Below the pieces are notes generated by a model. The model was not told the origin of the DNA and searched no databases. It saw only the letters and a list, made by a program, of their open reading frames with translations. From Chloroflexota bacterium (GTDB lineage Bacteria > Chloroflexota > UBA11872), in NCBI GenBank assembly GCA_026707285.1, contig JAPOXD010000009.1:20217-84216 (forward strand): DNA of 64,000 nucleotides, read 5' to 3'. A program made the position numbers and the translations under genes. The first letter of the stretch is position 1; every line of letters starts with the position of its first letter. Below are positions 16,136 through 25,243 of this stretch, piece after piece.

Positions 16136-17359
16136 GTGCGCATACCCGACGTGCTTCAAACGCTGCGCCCGCTGATCGCCGGCGTGTACCTGCCGGCGTT
16201 CCTGATGTTCTTCGGCGTGGGGATGCTGACGCCGACGCTGCCGCTGTTCGCGGCGGAGCTGGGCGTGAACTACACGCTGGTGACACTGGCGGTAGCGGTG
16301 ACGGGGCTGGGCACGCTGCTGTGGAACGTGCCGGCCGGTCTGCTGCAGGCGCGCTGGAGCGAGCATCGCTCGGCGATCGTGGGACTGCTGGCGGTGGCGG
16401 CGGCGACGCTGGCGATGGGCTTTACGCGTGACTACGCGCTGGTGGTGGTCTTCCGCGCGCTGGCGGGGATCGGCATGGCGACCTGGACGATCTCGCGCAT
16501 GTCGCACCTGGTGGCCGCCGTGCCGCACCACCATCGCGGGCGGGCGATGTCGCTGTTCGGCGGGATCATGCGTATCAGCCTGTTTCCCAGTCCCGCCATC
16601 GGCGGCGCATTGGCCGAGCTGGTGAGCTACGAGGCGTGCTTCCTGGTGGCGGGACTCTTTGCCGCCGTCGGCGTGCTGCCGATGCTGCTGATGCGGCAGC
16701 GGGTCGAGCGGCCGCTGGGCAGCGTGCCGACGCGGCACGTGGCGCCGTCGAGCCTGTGGGCGGTGCTGCGGGGGCACTGGCGCGACCTCGCGACCGCCGG
16801 AACGGGGCACGTGCTGGCGTCGGCCGTCCGCGCGGGGCGACAGGTGATCATTCCGATCTACGGCGCGTTCGTCCTCGGTCTGGACGCGGCCGAGATCGGC
16901 GTGGTGGTGAGCGCGTCGGCGGCCATCGACATGACGCTGTTTCCGGTTGCCGGGTACGTGATGGACCGGTTCGGGCGCAAGTTCACCAACGTGCCGTCCA
17001 TGTTCATGCTCGGGGCGTCGATGGCCGTGCTGCCGCTGGCGCAGGATTTCGTGGGGTTGATCGTGGTGGGGCTCTTCGCCGGCGTGGCGAATGGATGGGG
17101 TTCCGGCGCCATGCTGACCCTCGGCTCGGACCTGGCCCCCCGCGAGTCGCCGGGGCCGTTCCTGGGCGTCTGGCAGTTCATGGGCAACACCGGCATGACG
17201 GGCGGGCCGCTGATCGTGGGCGTGGTGGCGGATGCGGCGGGTCCGGACGCGGCGCCGTTCTACCTGGCGGCGGCGGGCTTCGCCAGCGGGCTCATTTTCT
17301 TGCTGTTGGTGCGCGAGACGCACCGGGTGCGAGGACAGCCGGCTACGGTGTCGGCGTAG
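16136..17359 (+). CDS. MFS transporter, multidrug-type
   Basis: A 407-residue major facilitator protein when started at GTG 16136; an in-frame ATG at 16055 would run into the divergent neighbour's start and adds a basic, low-complexity leader. About 12 hydrophobic helices are visible. The motif-A-like loop after helix 2 is weak (LLQARWSEHRSA), while MDRFGRKFTNVPS in the second half is the clear MFS motif A. The N-terminal helix FLMFFGVGMLTPTLPLF is typical of drug/proton antiporters of the MdtG/EmrD class. Substrate unknown. A hairpin at 17384-17404 follows the gene. Confidence 0.85.
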   Translation: MRIPDVLQTLRPLIAGVYLPAFLMFFGVGMLTPTLPLFAAELGVNYTLVTLAVAVTGLGTLLWNVPAGLLQARWSEHRSAIVGLLAVAAATLAMGFTRDYALVVVFRALAGIGMATWTISRMSHLVAAVPHHHRGRAMSLFGGIMRISLFPSPAIGGALAELVSYEACFLVAGLFAAVGVLPMLLMRQRVERPLGSVPTRHVAPSSLWAVLRGHWRDLATAGTGHVLASAVRAGRQVIIPIYGAFVLGLDAAEIGVVVSASAAIDMTLFPVAGYVMDRFGRKFTNVPSMFMLGASMAVLPLAQDFVGLIVVGLFAGVANGWGSGAMLTLGSDLAPRESPGPFLGVWQFMGNTGMTGGPLIVGVVADAAGPDAAPFYLAAAGFASGLIFLLLVRETHRVRGQPATVSA

Positions 17360-17383
17360 GTGGGCCTTCGAGCGATTGGGCGC

Positions 17384-17404
17384 GGGCGGGTCTGAGACCC
17401 GCCC
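17384..17404. terminator. Hairpin R5 between convergent genes
   Basis: GGGCGGGTCT-G-AGACCCGCCC, a perfect 10-bp stem, lies between the MFS gene and the convergent enolase-superfamily gene. Same family as 1576-1596 and 55112-55132. Confidence 0.4.
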
Positions 17405-17421
17405 CTACCCTGACGCTCGGT

Positions 17422-17522
17422 CCCGGGCTGCGCGCAGGGCGGGCCACCGGGTCGGTGTAGGGACAGCCCTTGTGGCTGCCCGGACTGTGACTCGCACGGG
17501 CGCCCACCAGGGGCGCCCCTAC
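17422..17522 (+). repeat. Composite R2-R1 repeat whose end supplies the stop codon of the next gene
   Basis: A degenerate R2 palindrome at 17422-17443 with CCACCGG is followed by R1 at 17455-17522. The last CTA of R1 (17519-17521) is the TAG stop of the minus-strand enolase-superfamily gene, and the final four codons (PPSA) read from the conserved R1 3' flank, so the repeat inserted at or replaced the gene's 3' end. Confidence 0.8.
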
Positions 17523-18631
17523 GCGGACGGGGGCGTTACCACGGCATGTCGGGTGGACATGCGCTCGAGGCGTTCCGGATCCGGTTCGGGGAGGCACTCG
17601 GTGGCCGGCGCAAAGGTCAGATCGGGCTCCAGCTCCAAGGCCGGCTCCGCTAAATCCTGGCGGTAGAACTTGGACGACGGGAACAGGTCGCCGGGATAGG
17701 TGAAGTTGGGCAGCGTGGCCAGCTCGACGCACAGCGCCGCGCCGACAGAGCTTTCGAGCATCCCGCCGATCCACACGGGGATACCGGCGTCGCGGCAGAC
17801 GTCGTGCATGGCGACCGAATTGGTGAATCCACCCGCGCGGCCGGGCTTGATGTTGACGTAGTGGCAGGCGCCGATGCGGATGGCCTGCTGGACCATTTCG
17901 AGGTCGCGGGCGGATTCGTCCAGGCAGATGGGCGTCTCGATCGCTCGCGCCAGTTCCGCGTGGTCGAGGATGTCGTTCCAGCCCAGCGGCTGCTCGATGA
18001 AGGCCAGCCCCAGGTCGTCTATGGCCTCGAACGTGTCGAGGTCGTCGAGGGTGTAGCCGGCGTTGCAGTCGATGTGGATGAGGTGATTTGGAAACGTTGA
18101 ACGTACGGCGCGCAGCACGTCGACGTCCCAGCCCGGCCGCACCTTGAGCTTGGTGCGGGGGAAACCGGCGTCCACGGCCTGTTGCATGTTGCCCAGGAGC
18201 ATGTCGATGGAATCCTGCACGCCGAAGTCGGCGCCGGCGATGACGGGGCGCGTCTCGCCGCCGAGCAGTCGGTGGACGGGCGTGCCGGTGATCTTGGACT
18301 CCAGCGACCACCAGCACAGCTCGACCGCGGCCTTGGCGAAGCCGTTGCCCTTGGCGAAGGCGAGCCGGTCGTGGAGGTCCTGCGCGGAGTCGTACTCACG
18401 CCCCACCACGTGCGGGCCGAACACCTCGGCCACCAGGTAGAAGACGCCTCCGGCGCACTCGTTGACGTAGTGCGGGGCGAAGAACGGGGTGGCCTCGGCC
18501 CAGGCCTCACTATCGCCGCTGGTGGCCTTCACGAGCACCGAGTCGATGTCGTGGTCTTCGCCGTAGGCGGTGCGCCAGGGGTAGATAAGCGGCATTCGGA
18601 CGTAGTAGACGTCCAGGCGGTCGATGCGCAT
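17519..18631 (-). CDS. Enolase-superfamily enzyme, MenC/N-acylamino acid racemase-like
   Basis: A 370-residue protein; ATG 18631 is preceded by AGGAGG at five bases. All superfamily catalytic residues are visible: Lys161 and Lys163 (TKLKV), metal ligands Asp188 (HIDCN), Glu213 (IEQPLG), Asp238 (CLDES), and Lys262 (NIKPGRAGG). This two-lysine layout belongs to the muconate-lactonizing subgroup, closest to the o-succinylbenzoate synthase/N-succinylamino acid racemase branch. Because this window also carries the futalosine menaquinone genes, a MenC role is unlikely; racemisation of N-acyl amino acids or a dipeptide/lactone reaction is preferred (inference). Its last four codons and stop lie in a dispersed repeat. 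Confidence 0.85.
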   Translation of the reverse strand: MRIDRLDVYYVRMPLIYPWRTAYGEDHDIDSVLVKATSGDSEAWAEATPFFAPHYVNECAGGVFYLVAEVFGPHVVGREYDSAQDLHDRLAFAKGNGFAKAAVELCWWSLESKITGTPVHRLLGGETRPVIAGADFGVQDSIDMLLGNMQQAVDAGFPRTKLKVRPGWDVDVLRAVRSTFPNHLIHIDCNAGYTLDDLDTFEAIDDLGLAFIEQPLGWNDILDHAELARAIETPICLDESARDLEMVQQAIRIGACHYVNIKPGRAGGFTNSVAMHDVCRDAGIPVWIGGMLESSVGAALCVELATLPNFTYPGDLFPSSKFYRQDLAEPALELEPDLTFAPATECLPEPDPERLERMSTRHAVVTPPSA

Positions 18632-18717
18632 GCGGGCCTCCTCTGACAGGCATGGTGACGGCACGGGACGCGGGATGCAATTGGAGACCGACGAGGAGAC
18701 GCGCGTTGACTTCGAAG

Positions 18718-21006
18718 CTAGGGCGTGCGGCGCTTGCGGAGGAGGGCGGACGGCTTGGGCGGAGCCGCGATCGCGCCTTCCAGTCGGACTTGTGGCAACC
18801 AGCGCAACCCTCGCGGCAGCCACCAGTTGCGCGATCCCAGCAGCTTCATCGAGGCCGGTACCAGGATCGAGCGGATAAGCGTGGCGTCGATGGCGACGGC
18901 AACCGCCAGCCCGAAGCCGATTTGCTGGAACACGACGAGGTCGCCCGAGGCGAACCCGCCGAACACCGCCACCATGATCAAAGCGGCGCCGGTGATGAGC
19001 GCTCCCGTCCGCCGCAGGCCGAATGCCACTGACTCGGCGTTGTCGCCGGTGCGCTCAAAGCGCTCGCGAATGCGGCTCAGCAGGAACACGTGGTAGTCCA
19101 TCGAGAGCCCGAACAGCACGGCGAAGAGCAGGATCGGGACCCAGGCTTCGATGGCCACGACCTTTTGAAAGCCCAGCAAATCGGCGGCGAAGCCCATTTG
19201 GGAGACGAGCACGATCAGGCCGTAGGCGGCCCCGACCGCCAGCAGATTCATGAGGATCGCCTTGGCCGGCACGATCAGCGAGCGGAAGACCACCAGCAGC
19301 AGGACGAAGCTGATGCTGAGGACGATGCCGAAGACCACCGGGGTGTATTGCCTGGCCACGTCGAAGTAGGCCACGTTTTGCGCCGTGACGCCGGTGACGA
19401 AGGCGCTGGCCTCGACATCGGCCAACGCCCGCGGAATGACCTCGTCGCGCAGCCGGCGAACGGCGTCGGCGCCGGCGCTACTGGTCGGTTCGGCGACTAG
19501 CGGCACGGTGATGAGCGCGGCCGTTCCGTCGCGGCTGATTTCGAGGCGCGAGGGACCGAATTCCGGGTCGTCGGCGAGCGCCGTCTGCATCCGAGTGATC
19601 GCCGCCTGCACGTCGGCAGCCGACGTGTCGCCGTCGACGACGATCTGGGCCGGCGAGACCAGGCCGCCGAGGAAGTCGCGCTGCAGCACGGCAAGGCCGT
19701 CGTGCGTCCGAGTTCCCGTCGGCAGGCTCGACAGGCTGGAGGATCCCGTGTTGATGCCAATGTTGGGCACCGCGGCCGCGGCCAGCAGGCCACCGACGAT
19801 GACCAGACTGACGATCGGCCGGCGCATGACGGCGTAAGCCAGGCGGTCCCACAGGGGGCGCCCCCGCCGGCGGTTGGCCGCGGCGGCGAGGCGTCCGAGG
19901 AACGGCAGGCGGAATGCATCGACGTGATCGCCCATGAGGCTGAGAATCGCCGGAAGCAGCGTGAGCGCCGCGAACACCGCCGCGGCGACCACGAGGATCG
20001 CGCCGGCCGCGAGTCCCTGGAAGACGTTTACGGGAATGACCAGCAGCCCGAGCAGGGCCACGATGACGACCAGGCCGCTGATCAGCACCGCGCGGCTCGC
20101 CGTCGCCCCCATGGTCCGAATCGCGTCGACGGTGTCGCGGCCCGCGCGGCGCTCTTCGCGATAGCGGGAGACCACGAACAGCGAATAGTCGATGCCGACC
20201 GCCAGACCCATCATCGTGACCATGTTCACGACGAAGAACGAGAGGTCGAACACCTGGCCGATCAGCGCGGTCACGCCCAGGGCGATGACGATCGCCACGC
20301 CGGCGAGGACGATCGGGAGCAGCGCCGCGGCAAAGGCGCCAAAGACCAGCACAAGGATCAGAAAGGCAATTGGCAGGGCCACCAGCTCGCCCTTCTGCAG
20401 GTCGCGCTCGGCGATCTCGCGGAAGTCCTGGCCGCCGGTGGCGCGGCCGGTCACATGCGTGGTAAAGCCTTCCGCTTCGAGGGCGTCGACAACCGCGTGG
20501 ACCTCGTGGACGTTGACGATCGCGTCCTCGAGATCGCCGCTCATGAGCACCGGCAGCAGCAGCGATTGCCGGTCCTGCGAGACCAGCGAGGGATCGCCGG
20601 TCTGGTAGTAGCTGAACACGCCCTGGACCGTTGCCGGGCCGAGCGCGGCGAGATCGGCTTGCAGTTGCTCGACCACGGTGCGGAAGGACGGCTCGTCCAC
20701 CGTGCTCGACTCCGCCTGCACGATCACAAGCTCGGTCACGCCGCCCGGACGGTCGAACCGCTCGGCGATGATTCGATCGCCGCGCGCGTAGTCGGGGTTG
20801 TTCGAGATTCGTTGATCGGTCGTGAGCGAGCCGCCCAGCTGTGTCGCCACCAGCGCGCTCGCGGCCACGAGCATGGCCGCCCAGATGCCGACGGTGCGCC
20901 ACGGATTGCGGGCGCAATGGGCGGCGAGACCTCCCAGCGAGAGCTCGGGAACAGGAAGGGCGCGGCCGGCTCGAAGGCTCTGCACGCGCCGCGCGAAACG
21001 CCTCAT
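18718..21006 (-). CDS. MMPL-family RND transporter
   Basis: A 762-residue membrane protein with the two-repeat RND layout: helix 1 at about 36-55, an extracytoplasmic domain (about 56-195), helices 2-6 (about 200-375), a second helix at about 395-415, a second large external domain, and helices 8-12 near the C-terminus. GLAVGIDYSLFVVSRYREE in the first half and GLSMDYHVFLLSRIRER in the second are the conserved MMPL helix-4 segments with the proton-relay Asp. MMPL proteins of actinobacteria and relatives export lipids; substrate here unknown. The C-terminus is basic (LLRKRRTP). Confidence 0.88.
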   Translation of the reverse strand: MRRFARRVQSLRAGRALPVPELSLGGLAAHCARNPWRTVGIWAAMLVAASALVATQLGGSLTTDQRISNNPDYARGDRIIAERFDRPGGVTELVIVQAESSTVDEPSFRTVVEQLQADLAALGPATVQGVFSYYQTGDPSLVSQDRQSLLLPVLMSGDLEDAIVNVHEVHAVVDALEAEGFTTHVTGRATGGQDFREIAERDLQKGELVALPIAFLILVLVFGAFAAALLPIVLAGVAIVIALGVTALIGQVFDLSFFVVNMVTMMGLAVGIDYSLFVVSRYREERRAGRDTVDAIRTMGATASRAVLISGLVVIVALLGLLVIPVNVFQGLAAGAILVVAAAVFAALTLLPAILSLMGDHVDAFRLPFLGRLAAAANRRRGRPLWDRLAYAVMRRPIVSLVIVGGLLAAAAVPNIGINTGSSSLSSLPTGTRTHDGLAVLQRDFLGGLVSPAQIVVDGDTSAADVQAAITRMQTALADDPEFGPSRLEISRDGTAALITVPLVAEPTSSAGADAVRRLRDEVIPRALADVEASAFVTGVTAQNVAYFDVARQYTPVVFGIVLSISFVLLLVVFRSLIVPAKAILMNLLAVGAAYGLIVLVSQMGFAADLLGFQKVVAIEAWVPILLFAVLFGLSMDYHVFLLSRIRERFERTGDNAESVAFGLRRTGALITGAALIMVAVFGGFASGDLVVFQQIGFGLAVAVAIDATLIRSILVPASMKLLGSRNWWLPRGLRWLPQVRLEGAIAAPPKPSALLRKRRTP

Positions 21007-21376
21007 CGATCCGCCGCCGGGCCGCGCTCGAACAGGCTCGGTTCCAACTAGGTCCTGTCTACGCCGGAGCCGTGCAGGTCACGTGCGAAACAAGAGGCGG
21101 CGCCCCGCGAACTGGGCATCACGCTTCTCGAATCGCGGAGAGCAGCAAGCAGAGCCGCACGCTAAGTCCAACCAGTGTGTGGCGCGCACGGACGGCGCCT
21201 GTGTGAGTTCCGCGACGCCGCGACGGAGCGCGCCGGTGCTTGTGTGAGGAGACTTACATTGCGGTCGGCGACGCCCCACGCTGCTGTGCTCGGTGGCCCG
21301 CGCTGCGCGGAGCGTGGGACCGGCCGCGGTTCAATCTCCCAGGCTGCACGCAGCCTGGGCCACCGGAACGGAATGC
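21007..21376. other. Intergenic region with R2 palindromes
   Basis: No convincing gene. Contains a perfect palindrome CCCAGGCTGC-AC-GCAGCCTGGG at 21338-21359 followed by CCACCGG, and a scrambled pair of R2 halves at 21280-21317. The part nearest the MMPL gene (21007-21250) shows nothing recognisable. Confidence 0.5.
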
Positions 21377-22138
21377 CTAAACCGGCTTGCCGCCGTGGAC
21401 CATGAGCACCTGGCCGGTGGCGAGGCGGTTGTGGACCACGAAACCCATGATCGCGTCGGCCACGTCCTCCGGCTCGCAGACACGCTGAAGATAGGTACCG
21501 GTGCGGGCTCGCTCTCGGTTGGTGTCGGCGTACGTCGGGTCGGGATGGTCGTAGTGCCACTCGGTGTTGATGAAGCCGGGCGCGACGCAGTTGACCCGCA
21601 CGTCGGGGGCCAGGGCTCGCGCGAGGGTGCGGGTGAGGCTGTGCACCGCCGCCTTGGAGGCGCAGTAGGGGATCGAGCTGCCGGAGTCACCGATGCCGGC
21701 GACGGAGCCCACGTTCACGACCACACCCGAGCCGCCGGCGCGCAGGTGCGGCGCAGCGGCGCGGGTGACGTTGAACAGCCCCTGGACGTTGGTGGCGAAG
21801 ATAACGTCCCAGGCTTCGTCCTCCACGCTGTCGAGGTTCAGGATGTCGCTGAAGCGGGTGACCGCGGCGTTGTTGACCAGGATGTCGAGGCCGCCCAGGG
21901 CGTCGACCGCCTCGGCGACGAGCATTCGCGCGGCGTCCGGCGAGCTGACGTCCGCCGCAATGGAAACAGCGGTCACACCGTGGGCGCGGGCCTTTGCGGC
22001 GACCGCATCGGCGCGATCTTTCGAGCGGGCGTAGTTCACGGCGACGGAGGCGCCGCGCTCGGCCAGCATCTCGACCGTGGCGGCGCCGACGCCGCGGCTG
22101 CCTCCGGTTACCAGGGCGCATTTGCCGCTGAGCGTCAT
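21377..22138 (-). CDS. Short-chain dehydrogenase/reductase (FabG-like)
   Basis: A 253-residue SDR with TGGSRGVG (11-18), NNAA (89-92), Ser145, Tyr158 and Lys162 (YCASK). AGGAG lies eight bases before ATG 22138. The N-terminus and the [13 protein letters not shown] ending resemble FabG-like 3-oxoacyl reductases. An unusual insert [17 protein letters not shown] (about 198-214) sits in the substrate-loop region and suggests a substrate other than acyl-ACP. It is a stand-alone gene divergent from the YyaL homologue. Confidence 0.83.
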   Translation of the reverse strand: MTLSGKCALVTGGSRGVGAATVEMLAERGASVAVNYARSKDRADAVAAKARAHGVTAVSIAADVSSPDAARMLVAEAVDALGGLDILVNNAAVTRFSDILNLDSVEDEAWDVIFATNVQGLFNVTRAAAPHLRAGGSGVVVNVGSVAGIGDSGSSIPYCASKAAVHSLTRTLARALAPDVRVNCVAPGFINTEWHYDHPDPTYADTNRERARTGTYLQRVCEPEDVADAIMGFVVHNRLATGQVLMVHGGKPV

Positions 22139-22253
22139 TGCAGAGACTCCTTCAATCAGCCTGTTGGACTGGCATGGTACGCGTCCGCCGTTGGCGGCAG
22201 GCCGGCCGCCGGGTGAGAATCGGGGGCCGCCCGGACCGCCGCGCGGCTCACCG

Positions 22254-24299
22254 ATGGGTCCCCGCGTGCCGAATCGCCTCGCCGCCGAGTCCAGCCCCTA
22301 CCTCTTGCAGCATCAGCACAACCCGGTGGATTGGTATCCGTGGGGCGAGGAGGCGCTGGCCAAGGCGCGCGACGAGAACCGGCCGATCTTCCTGAGCATC
22401 GGCTACGCGGCCTGTCACTGGTGCCACGTGATGGAGCACGAGTCGTTCGAGGACGACGACACGGCCGACTATCTGAACGAGCACTTCGTGTCGATCAAGG
22501 TGGACCGCGAGGAGCGGCCCGACCTGGATCAGATCTACATGAGCGCGGTGACGGCGATCACGGGGCACGGCGGATGGCCGATGACGGTGTTCCTGATGCC
22601 CGACGGGCGGCCGTTCCACGGCGGCACCTACTTCCCGCCCGAGCCGCGCTACGGCATGCCGTCGTTCCTCCAACTGCTGAAGCAGGTATGGGAAGCCTGG
22701 GTGATCCGGCGCGACGACCTGGACAACGGCGCGCAGCAGCTCGTGGAGGCGCTGCAGCGCGTGCAGGTGGGCGCGTCGGCAAGCGAGCTCACGGAGCACA
22801 CGCTCGGCCAGGCCAGCCGCGTGCTGGCGGCCAGCCACGACCGGCAGCACGGCGGCTGGGGCGCGGCGCCAAAGTTTCCGCAGCCCATGGCGCTCGAGTT
22901 CCTGTTGCGACGGCACGTGGCGACGGGCGAGGGTCTGTTGCTGGACGTCGTCGAGCGTTCCCTGACGAAGATGGCGCGCGGCGGCATCTACGACCAGTTG
23001 GGCGGCGGCTTCCACCGCTACAGCGTCGACGCCGAGTGGCTGGCGCCCCATTTCGAAAAAATGCTCTACGACAACGCGCAGCTGGCGCGGGTGTACCTGC
23101 ACGCCTGGCAGATCACGGGCGATGCCGAGTACCGGGCGGTGGTGGAGGCGACGCTGGACTACGTGGCGCGCGAGATGACGCACCCGGACGGCGGGTTCTT
23201 CAGCACGCAGGACGCCGACTCGGAAGGCGAGGAGGGCAAGTTCTTCGTCTGGTCCGTTGACGAGGTGGACGAGCTGTTGGGGAACGACGCCCCGCTCTTC
23301 CGCGACGCCTACGACGTGACGCGAGGCGGCAACTGGGAGGGCAAGACCATCCTGCGCCGGGTGCGCGACGCCGACGTGCTCGCGTCGATGCACGGTCTGG
23401 CGGTCGAGGAAGTCGAGGCGCGTCTGGCGGCGGGGCGGGCGGCGCTCCTCGAGCGGCGCGAGGGACGCATCCGTCCCGGCCTGGACGACAAGGTTTTGAC
23501 GGCGTGGAACGGCATGATGCTGGCGACCGTGGCGGACGCGGCGCGGGTGCTCGATCGCGGCGACTACCGCGACATGGCGGCGCGTGCCGGCGAGTTTGCG
23601 CTGCGCGAGCTGCGCCGTCCCAACGGACGCTTGTGGCGCACCTGGCGCGACGGGCAGGCCAAGCTGAACGGCTACCTGGAGGACTACGCGTGCCTTGCGT
23701 CCGGACTGGTGGAGCTGTATCAGACGACGTTCGATCCCCGATGGTTCGAGGCGGCGTGTGAGCTGGCGGATGCGATGCTGGCGCACTTCGCCGATCCCGC
23801 CGGGGGCTTCTTCGACACCAGCGAGGACCACGAAACGCTGATCACCCGACCAAAGGACGTACAGGACAACGCCACGCCGTCGGGCAACGCCATGGCGGCA
23901 ACGGTGTTGGCGCAGCTTGCCGCGCTGACGGGCGACGCACGGTTCGCCGACGCAGTGGCGCAGGCGCTGCCGCTCGTTGGGCGATTCGCCGGCGAGCATG
24001 CGACCGGATTCGGACAGTGGCTGTGCGCGGCCGATTTCACGGTCGCGGGCGCCCACGAAGTCGCGATCGTGGGCGACCTCGAGGATCCCGGCACGCGCGG
24101 GCTGATCGACGCCGCATTCGCCGCCTACCGACCGCGCCAGGTGGTCGCGGCGGCGGCGCCTTCCGAGTCGACCACGGTGCCGCTCTTGGTCGATCGGCCG
24201 GCGATCAATGGGGCGGCGACGGCCTATGTGTGTCGCAACTTCGCCTGCGAATTGCCGGTCACGGACGCCGCCGGGCTCGTGGCGCAACTGGCCGGATAG
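22254..24299 (+). CDS. YyaL-like thioredoxin-fold/six-hairpin protein (DUF255)
   Basis: A 681-residue homologue of YyaL/spermatogenesis-associated protein 20. Start at ATG 22254 (or GTG 22266) precedes the invariant [21 protein letters not shown] opening; longer frames run into non-coding sequence. The thioredoxin-like domain (about 10-170) holds Cys54 and Cys57 in [14 protein letters not shown]. The C-terminal part is an (alpha/alpha)6 barrel resembling N-acylglucosamine epimerases/cellobiose epimerases, containing [17 protein letters not shown] and [14 protein letters not shown]. The biochemical role is not established for the family. A 44-base gap separates it from ispH, possibly co-transcribed. 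Confidence 0.9.
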   Translation: MGPRVPNRLAAESSPYLLQHQHNPVDWYPWGEEALAKARDENRPIFLSIGYAACHWCHVMEHESFEDDDTADYLNEHFVSIKVDREERPDLDQIYMSAVTAITGHGGWPMTVFLMPDGRPFHGGTYFPPEPRYGMPSFLQLLKQVWEAWVIRRDDLDNGAQQLVEALQRVQVGASASELTEHTLGQASRVLAASHDRQHGGWGAAPKFPQPMALEFLLRRHVATGEGLLLDVVERSLTKMARGGIYDQLGGGFHRYSVDAEWLAPHFEKMLYDNAQLARVYLHAWQITGDAEYRAVVEATLDYVAREMTHPDGGFFSTQDADSEGEEGKFFVWSVDEVDELLGNDAPLFRDAYDVTRGGNWEGKTILRRVRDADVLASMHGLAVEEVEARLAAGRAALLERREGRIRPGLDDKVLTAWNGMMLATVADAARVLDRGDYRDMAARAGEFALRELRRPNGRLWRTWRDGQAKLNGYLEDYACLASGLVELYQTTFDPRWFEAACELADAMLAHFADPAGGFFDTSEDHETLITRPKDVQDNATPSGNAMAATVLAQLAALTGDARFADAVAQALPLVGRFAGEHATGFGQWLCAADFTVAGAHEVAIVGDLEDPGTRGLIDAAFAAYRPRQVVAAAAPSESTTVPLLVDRPAINGAATAYVCRNFACELPVTDAAGLVAQLAG

Positions 24300-24343
24300 C
24301 GCCGGGTCGGTAGGATAGGGCAAATGCGACCTCAGGGGCTGCG

Positions 24344-25243
24344 ATGGACGTTCTGCGAATAACGCCGCGGGGCTTCTGCCATGGCGTCGTGGACGCCATC
24401 CGCCTGGCGCAGGAGGCCGGCCAAACGCACGAGGGCCCCGTGTACATGCTGGGCTATCTGGTTCACAACGCCCACGTGGTGCAGGAGCTGGCCCAATACA
24501 ACGTGAAGCTCATCGACCTGGACGATCGGTTTGCGGGGCTGGAGAAGATCGAAAGCGGCACGGTGATTCTCACGGCGCACGGCGTGTCGCCGGCGGTGAA
24601 ATCCCGGGCCATGGACCGCGGGCTGACCGTGATCGACGCCACCTGCTCGGACGTCTACGTGACGCACGACCTGATCATCGACCTGGTCGACAAGGGCTAC
24701 GAGATCATCTACGTGGGCAAGCCGGGCCATCCCGAGCCGGAGGGGGCGATCGGCGAAGCGCCCGACCACGTGCACCTGGTCTCGTCGACGGACGACGTGG
24801 CCAAGCTCGATCTCGGCGCGAAGCACATCGCGGTGACCACGCAAACCACGCTGAGCGTGTGGGACACCGAGGACATCATCTCCAGCATCCTGGACAAATA
24901 CCCCGACGCCGAGGTGCACAACGACATTTGCCTGGCGACCCAAGATCGCCAGGAAGCGGCCGTTGCCGCGGCCGACGAGTGCGACCTGGTGCTGGTGGTG
25001 GGAAGCTCGCGCAGCTCAAACTCGCGGCGCCTGGTCGAGGTGGTGCGCGACATCAAGGGCAAGCCCGCGTACCTGGTGGACACGGTCGCGGAAATCGACC
25101 TGGAGTGGTTCGTGGATACGAAGCGCGTGGGCATTACGGCCGGGGCGTCAACGCCGGCGCGGGTGACCCGCGAGGTGATCGAGTTCGTGGAGGCCTACGA
25201 GCCGGCGATCTCGGCCCCCAACGGAGACGACGCCCGCGGCTAA
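24344..25243 (+). CDS. ispH: 4-hydroxy-3-methylbut-2-enyl diphosphate reductase
   Basis: A 299-residue LytB/IspH protein, last step of the MEP isoprenoid pathway, producing IPP and DMAPP. Three Fe-S cluster cysteines are visible: Cys12 (GFCHGV), Cys101 (DATCSDV), Cys196 (NDICLAT). Substrate-binding histidines occur at His41 (LVHN) and His79 (TAHGVS), with the catalytic Glu131 in GHPEPEG. AGGGG lies five bases before ATG 24344. Its TAA overlaps the stop codon of the convergent ldh gene by three bases. It would serve the isoprenoid tail of menaquinone made by the mqn pathway further along. Confidence 0.93.
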   Translation: MDVLRITPRGFCHGVVDAIRLAQEAGQTHEGPVYMLGYLVHNAHVVQELAQYNVKLIDLDDRFAGLEKIESGTVILTAHGVSPAVKSRAMDRGLTVIDATCSDVYVTHDLIIDLVDKGYEIIYVGKPGHPEPEGAIGEAPDHVHLVSSTDDVAKLDLGAKHIAVTTQTTLSVWDTEDIISSILDKYPDAEVHNDICLATQDRQEAAVAAADECDLVLVVGSSRSSNSRRLVEVVRDIKGKPAYLVDTVAEIDLEWFVDTKRVGITAGASTPARVTREVIEFVEAYEPAISAPNGDDARG

